Shown in pieces: positions 5,609 to 7,438 of a stretch of DNA of 7,438 nt; positions within the stretch are counted from its first letter, which is position 1; every line of letters starts with the position of its first letter. A model generated the notes under the pieces. It made no database searches. It was not told the DNA's origin and saw only the letters and a program-made list of their open reading frames with translations. The DNA lies in the NCBI GenBank assembly GCA_947175845.1, contig CAMWOK010000139.1, positions 1 to 7,438 on the forward strand. Direction: 5' to 3'. A program made the translations under genes and the position numbers. The DNA is from an uncultured Lachnospiraceae bacterium (GTDB taxonomy: Bacteria > Bacillota > Clostridia > Lachnospirales > Lachnospiraceae).

Positions 5609-6811
5609 TTAATCCACCCGAATCATGGACAGCACACCGCCAAACGCTTCCGCCTTTTCCCTATACTGTGCCTCGGTCATCTCCTCCGTGACAAACCCGC
5701 ACTCGCCGTCCGCCACGCCCGGTAACATCTCAACCTCGCCAAACACTTTTTCTATCTGCGCCCTGTCCGTCGTGGACACGCGCACGAAGAATCTTCTGAC
5801 TGCACCGTCAATCGGGGAAATCTCAAGCTTCGTGTCCTCCCAGCGGATGTCGAGATGCTTGCCGATATGCCTTGCACAGTCGAGGACGTCCGCCACAACC
5901 GCACTCGCCGTCGCAAGCTTTCCGGCCCCCTTGCCATAGTACATGGTCTCGCCCCCCATGTTACAGTTCACAAGAATGGCATTGAACACTCCGTTGACCG
6001 CATAGAGCGGATTGTCCTGCCCGACAAGGAAAGGCGCCACCAGCGCGTAGTGCCTGTCCCCTTTCTTCACGCTCTTTGCAAAAAGCTTGATCGTTGCGCC
6101 CATCTTCTTCGCGTAGGCAAAATCGACATCTGTGATGGCAGTGATTCCCTCTGTCGTGATATCTTCGAAATTGACCTTTTTGCCGTACGCAAGCGAGGTG
6201 AGAATCGCAATCTTTCTGCATGCGTCAAATCCCAGGACGTCCGCGTCCGGATTCTTCTCCGCATATCCTTTTTCCTGCGCGCGCGCAAGCACAGTCTCAA
6301 ACGCAAGCCCCTCCGTCTCCATCTTGGTCAGAATATAGTTGGTCGTGCCGTTTAAAATACCTGTGATCGAGAGAATCTCCTCCTGCGCAAGGGAGGTCCG
6401 CAGCGGCCTGATAATCGGAATACCGCCGCCGACACTCGCCTCAAACAGGTAACTGCAGTTGTGCGCCTTCGCGATCTGTATCAGCTCTGGGCCATGCTTC
6501 TCCACAAGCTCCTTGTTGGAAGTGCACACGCTCTTGCCGCTCTCGAGCGCACGCTTTGTAAACTCGTACGCCGGATGCTCGCCGCCCATAGTCTCACACA
6601 CAACCGCGATCTCCGGATCATTGATAATCACATCAATATCGTGGACCAGCACCTCCTGCACAGGGTCCCCCTCAAATTCCCGCAGGTCCAGCACATACCT
6701 GACCTGTATCTCATCGCCGAGCTTGCTGCAGATTACATCCCGGTTCTTTTTGAGCACCTCATACACACCGCTTCCCACTGTACCGTATCCTAATACTGCC
6801 ACTTTTGTCAT
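5609..6811 (-). CDS. hom: homoserine dehydrogenase
   Basis: 400 residues. Reduces L-aspartate 4-semialdehyde to L-homoserine with NAD(P)H, the branch point toward threonine and methionine; cytosolic. N-terminal Rossmann fold with GYGTVGSG (8-15); SNKELV (98-103) contains the conserved K100. The catalytic domain has GGGIPIIRPLR (128-138), GILNGTTNYIL (151-161) and GYAEKNPDADVLGFDACRK (182-200), where E185, D196 and K200 match the yeast catalytic E208, D219 and K223. The C-terminal 64 residues (337-400) have ACT-like size but lack the usual D-x-PG-V-L and glycine signature. Twelve more codons are open upstream, but AGGAGG nine bases before ATG 6811 fixes the start. That site overlaps the ACT gene's stop codon, giving 13 nt between genes and tight coupling. 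Confidence 0.97.
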   Translation of the reverse strand: MTKVAVLGYGTVGSGVYEVLKKNRDVICSKLGDEIQVRYVLDLREFEGDPVQEVLVHDIDVIINDPEIAVVCETMGGEHPAYEFTKRALESGKSVCTSNKELVEKHGPELIQIAKAHNCSYLFEASVGGGIPIIRPLRTSLAQEEILSITGILNGTTNYILTKMETEGLAFETVLARAQEKGYAEKNPDADVLGFDACRKIAILTSLAYGKKVNFEDITTEGITAITDVDFAYAKKMGATIKLFAKSVKKGDRHYALVAPFLVGQDNPLYAVNGVFNAILVNCNMGGETMYYGKGAGKLATASAVVADVLDCARHIGKHLDIRWEDTKLEISPIDGAVRRFFVRVSTTDRAQIEKVFGEVEMLPGVADGECGFVTEEMTEAQYREKAEAFGGVLSMIRVD

Positions 6812-6820
6812 TTTCCCTGA

Positions 6821-6826
6821 CCTCCT
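6821..6826 (-). promoter_or_regulatory. ribosome binding site fixing the hom start
   Basis: AGGAGG on the minus strand, 9 bases before ATG 6811. It overlaps the TAG stop of the preceding ACT gene (6825-6827). Confidence 0.85.
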
Positions 6827-7265
6827 ATTTTCCCAGCACCTTAACATTATGCACTCCGCTTTTCTTCTCCATCTCTGTCACCATCCGGGACACATCTCCC
6901 TCCATATCCAGCATCTGTATGCTCAGTGACAGTGTCGCAGTCCCGTTGATTGGTATCGTCTGATGTATCGTGAGTACATTGGCGTCAAAATCCGCCACAA
7001 CCCTCAGCACATCCGACAGAAGACCGGGTTCATCATCCATCCTGCAGGCCAGCGTGTACGTCGTGCCCTGCGTGGAATCGTGAAATGGAAAGATATCTTC
7101 CTTGTACTTATAATAAGAGCTCCTGCTGATGCCGACACGGTCGACTGCCTCCTGCACCGACATCACCTTCTGGGTCTCCAAAAGCCGGTTCACCTCGACC
7201 ACCTTCAGCAGCACCTCGGGCAGCGCCCTCTTTTTCACAACAAAATAAGCTGTTGTCTCTCCCAT
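6825..7265 (-). CDS. ACT-domain regulatory protein, UPF0735/PheB type
   Basis: 146 residues, the normal length of this family. The N-terminal part (about 1-60) has a helix-turn-helix-like segment VQEAVDRVGISRSSYYKYKE (37-56); the C-terminal part (about 67-144) is an ACT domain, with TYTLACRMDDEPGLLSDVLR (69-88) and NVLTIHQTIPINGTATLSLS (95-114). ACT domains bind amino acids and relay feedback. The B. subtilis relative PheB sits next to pheA; here the protein is first in an operon with homoserine dehydrogenase and aspartate kinase, so I infer amino-acid sensing for the aspartate pathway. No catalytic motif is seen. The start has AGAGGA ten bases ahead; two upstream ATGs (7275, 7272) are out of frame. 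Confidence 0.92.
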   Translation of the reverse strand: MGETTAYFVVKKRALPEVLLKVVEVNRLLETQKVMSVQEAVDRVGISRSSYYKYKEDIFPFHDSTQGTTYTLACRMDDEPGLLSDVLRVVADFDANVLTIHQTIPINGTATLSLSIQMLDMEGDVSRMVTEMEKKSGVHNVKVLGK

Positions 7266-7279
7266 TTTCCATCATTCCT

Positions 7280-7369
7280 CTAAACCTTTAAAATAACATC
7301 CTTTACGGCTCCTGATGAATACCGTCCCGTACCACTCAAACGGCTCGCTTGTATCTGTAGCGAAGACAT
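7280..7369 (-). CDS. possible 29-codon leader ORF before the ACT gene
   Basis: An ATG at 7369 opens 29 codons ending in TAG at 7280-7282, immediately at the AGAGGA ribosome binding site of the ACT gene. The peptide begins MSSLQIQASR and ends AVKDVILKV. No good ribosome binding site precedes it and it is not enriched in Thr, Met, Ile or Lys codons, so classical attenuation is not indicated. It may be chance; a second frame is also open here. Confidence 0.25.
   Translation of the reverse strand: MSSLQIQASRLSGTGRYSSGAVKDVILKV
7345..7363 (-). promoter_or_regulatory. small leader hairpin of the ACT-hom operon
   Basis: TCGCT (7345-7349) and AGCGA (7359-7363) form a 5-bp stem around a 9-base loop in the predicted leader RNA. 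GAGTGGTAC follows on the minus strand (7337-7329), resembling part of the T-box core, but the leader is far too short for a T-box riboswitch. Confidence 0.3.
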
Positions 7370-7407
7370 TTGTGCGTCACTGCAATACATATTATCATAA
7401 CGCACAA
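7370..7407. promoter_or_regulatory. inverted repeat bracketing the -10 box, putative operator
   Basis: TTGTGCGT (7370-7377) and ACGCACAA (7400-7407) form a perfect 8-bp inverted repeat with 22 bp between arms, enclosing the -10 hexamer of the ACT-hom promoter. Only one arm would be transcribed from that promoter, so a DNA-level operator is more likely than an RNA stem. Confidence 0.45.
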
Positions 7408-7417
7408 AAAAGTGCAA
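7389..7417 (-). promoter_or_regulatory. promoter of the ACT-hom-aspartate kinase operon
   Basis: On the minus strand: weak -35 TTGCAC (7417-7412), 17-bp spacer, -10 TAATAT (7394-7389) preceded by TGA (extended -10). Predicted transcription start is near 7382, leaving a leader of about 117 bases. The -35 lies within the terminator arm of the upstream unit. Confidence 0.5.
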
Positions 7418-7436
7418 CCCGTTTGTTGCACTTTTT
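7407..7436. terminator. bidirectional terminator of the upstream transcription unit
   Basis: Perfect 12-bp stem AAAAAGTGCAAC / GTTGCACTTTTT (7407-7418 with 7425-7436) and a 6-base loop. Both strands end in five or more T residues, so it can stop transcription from either side. It probably ends a minus-strand gene lying to the right of the window. Confidence 0.85.
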
Positions 7437-7438
7437 CC

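Noticed and set aside
6812..6847. 12-codon N-terminal extension of homoserine dehydrogenase
   Set aside because: It would overlap the end of the ACT gene, and the Rossmann strand begins directly after ATG 6811 with AGGAGG in front.
1..7438. CRISPR arrays, insertion sequences, phage genes
   Set aside because: No spaced repeat array, transposase or phage protein found on either strand.

Overview
The window looks like a piece of a Clostridia chromosome, most likely Lachnospiraceae. This is inferred from the protein families (UPF0735/PheB-type ACT protein beside homoserine dehydrogenase, MepA-like MATE pump, stand-alone LytTR regulator, LiaF-like and DUF4097 proteins), strong AGGAGG ribosome binding sites and a mid-range base composition. 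No database search was possible. Every gene I can support lies on the minus strand, so transcription runs from position 7438 toward position 1.

Right part (about 7438-4111): an incoming transcript ends at a bidirectional terminator. A promoter with an extended -10 then starts an amino-acid operon of three genes: a small ACT-domain protein, homoserine dehydrogenase (hom) and a monofunctional aspartate kinase. Together they supply the first and third steps of the aspartate pathway toward threonine, methionine, isoleucine and lysine. A perfect 8-bp inverted repeat brackets the -10 box. The operon closes with a strong hairpin terminator at 4111-4148.

Middle (3969-2584): a 461-residue MATE-family efflux transporter, preceded by a hairpin-rich leader and followed by a long palindrome that probably serves as its terminator.

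Left-middle (about 2570-291): the most interesting part. A LytTR DNA-binding protein lacking a receiver domain (TTG start), a four-helix LiaF-like membrane protein that overlaps it by ATGA, and after a 219-nt gap a DUF4097 protein. The last two share a beta-solenoid-like repeat style. The promoter is embedded in the palindrome, and just upstream lies a direct repeat TTAGTG with a 21-bp period, the spacing expected of LytTR operators. I read this as a candidate autoregulated LytTR/membrane-inhibitor module, probably sensing envelope stress, with a LiaF-type protein in the inhibitor position.

Left end (about 240-1): an AT-rich region and a near-consensus promoter transcribe toward position 1. 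They give a tRNA-Leu(UAG) gene cut by the window edge, preceded in the same transcript by a truncated 5' half of a second, non-identical tRNA-Leu(UAG).
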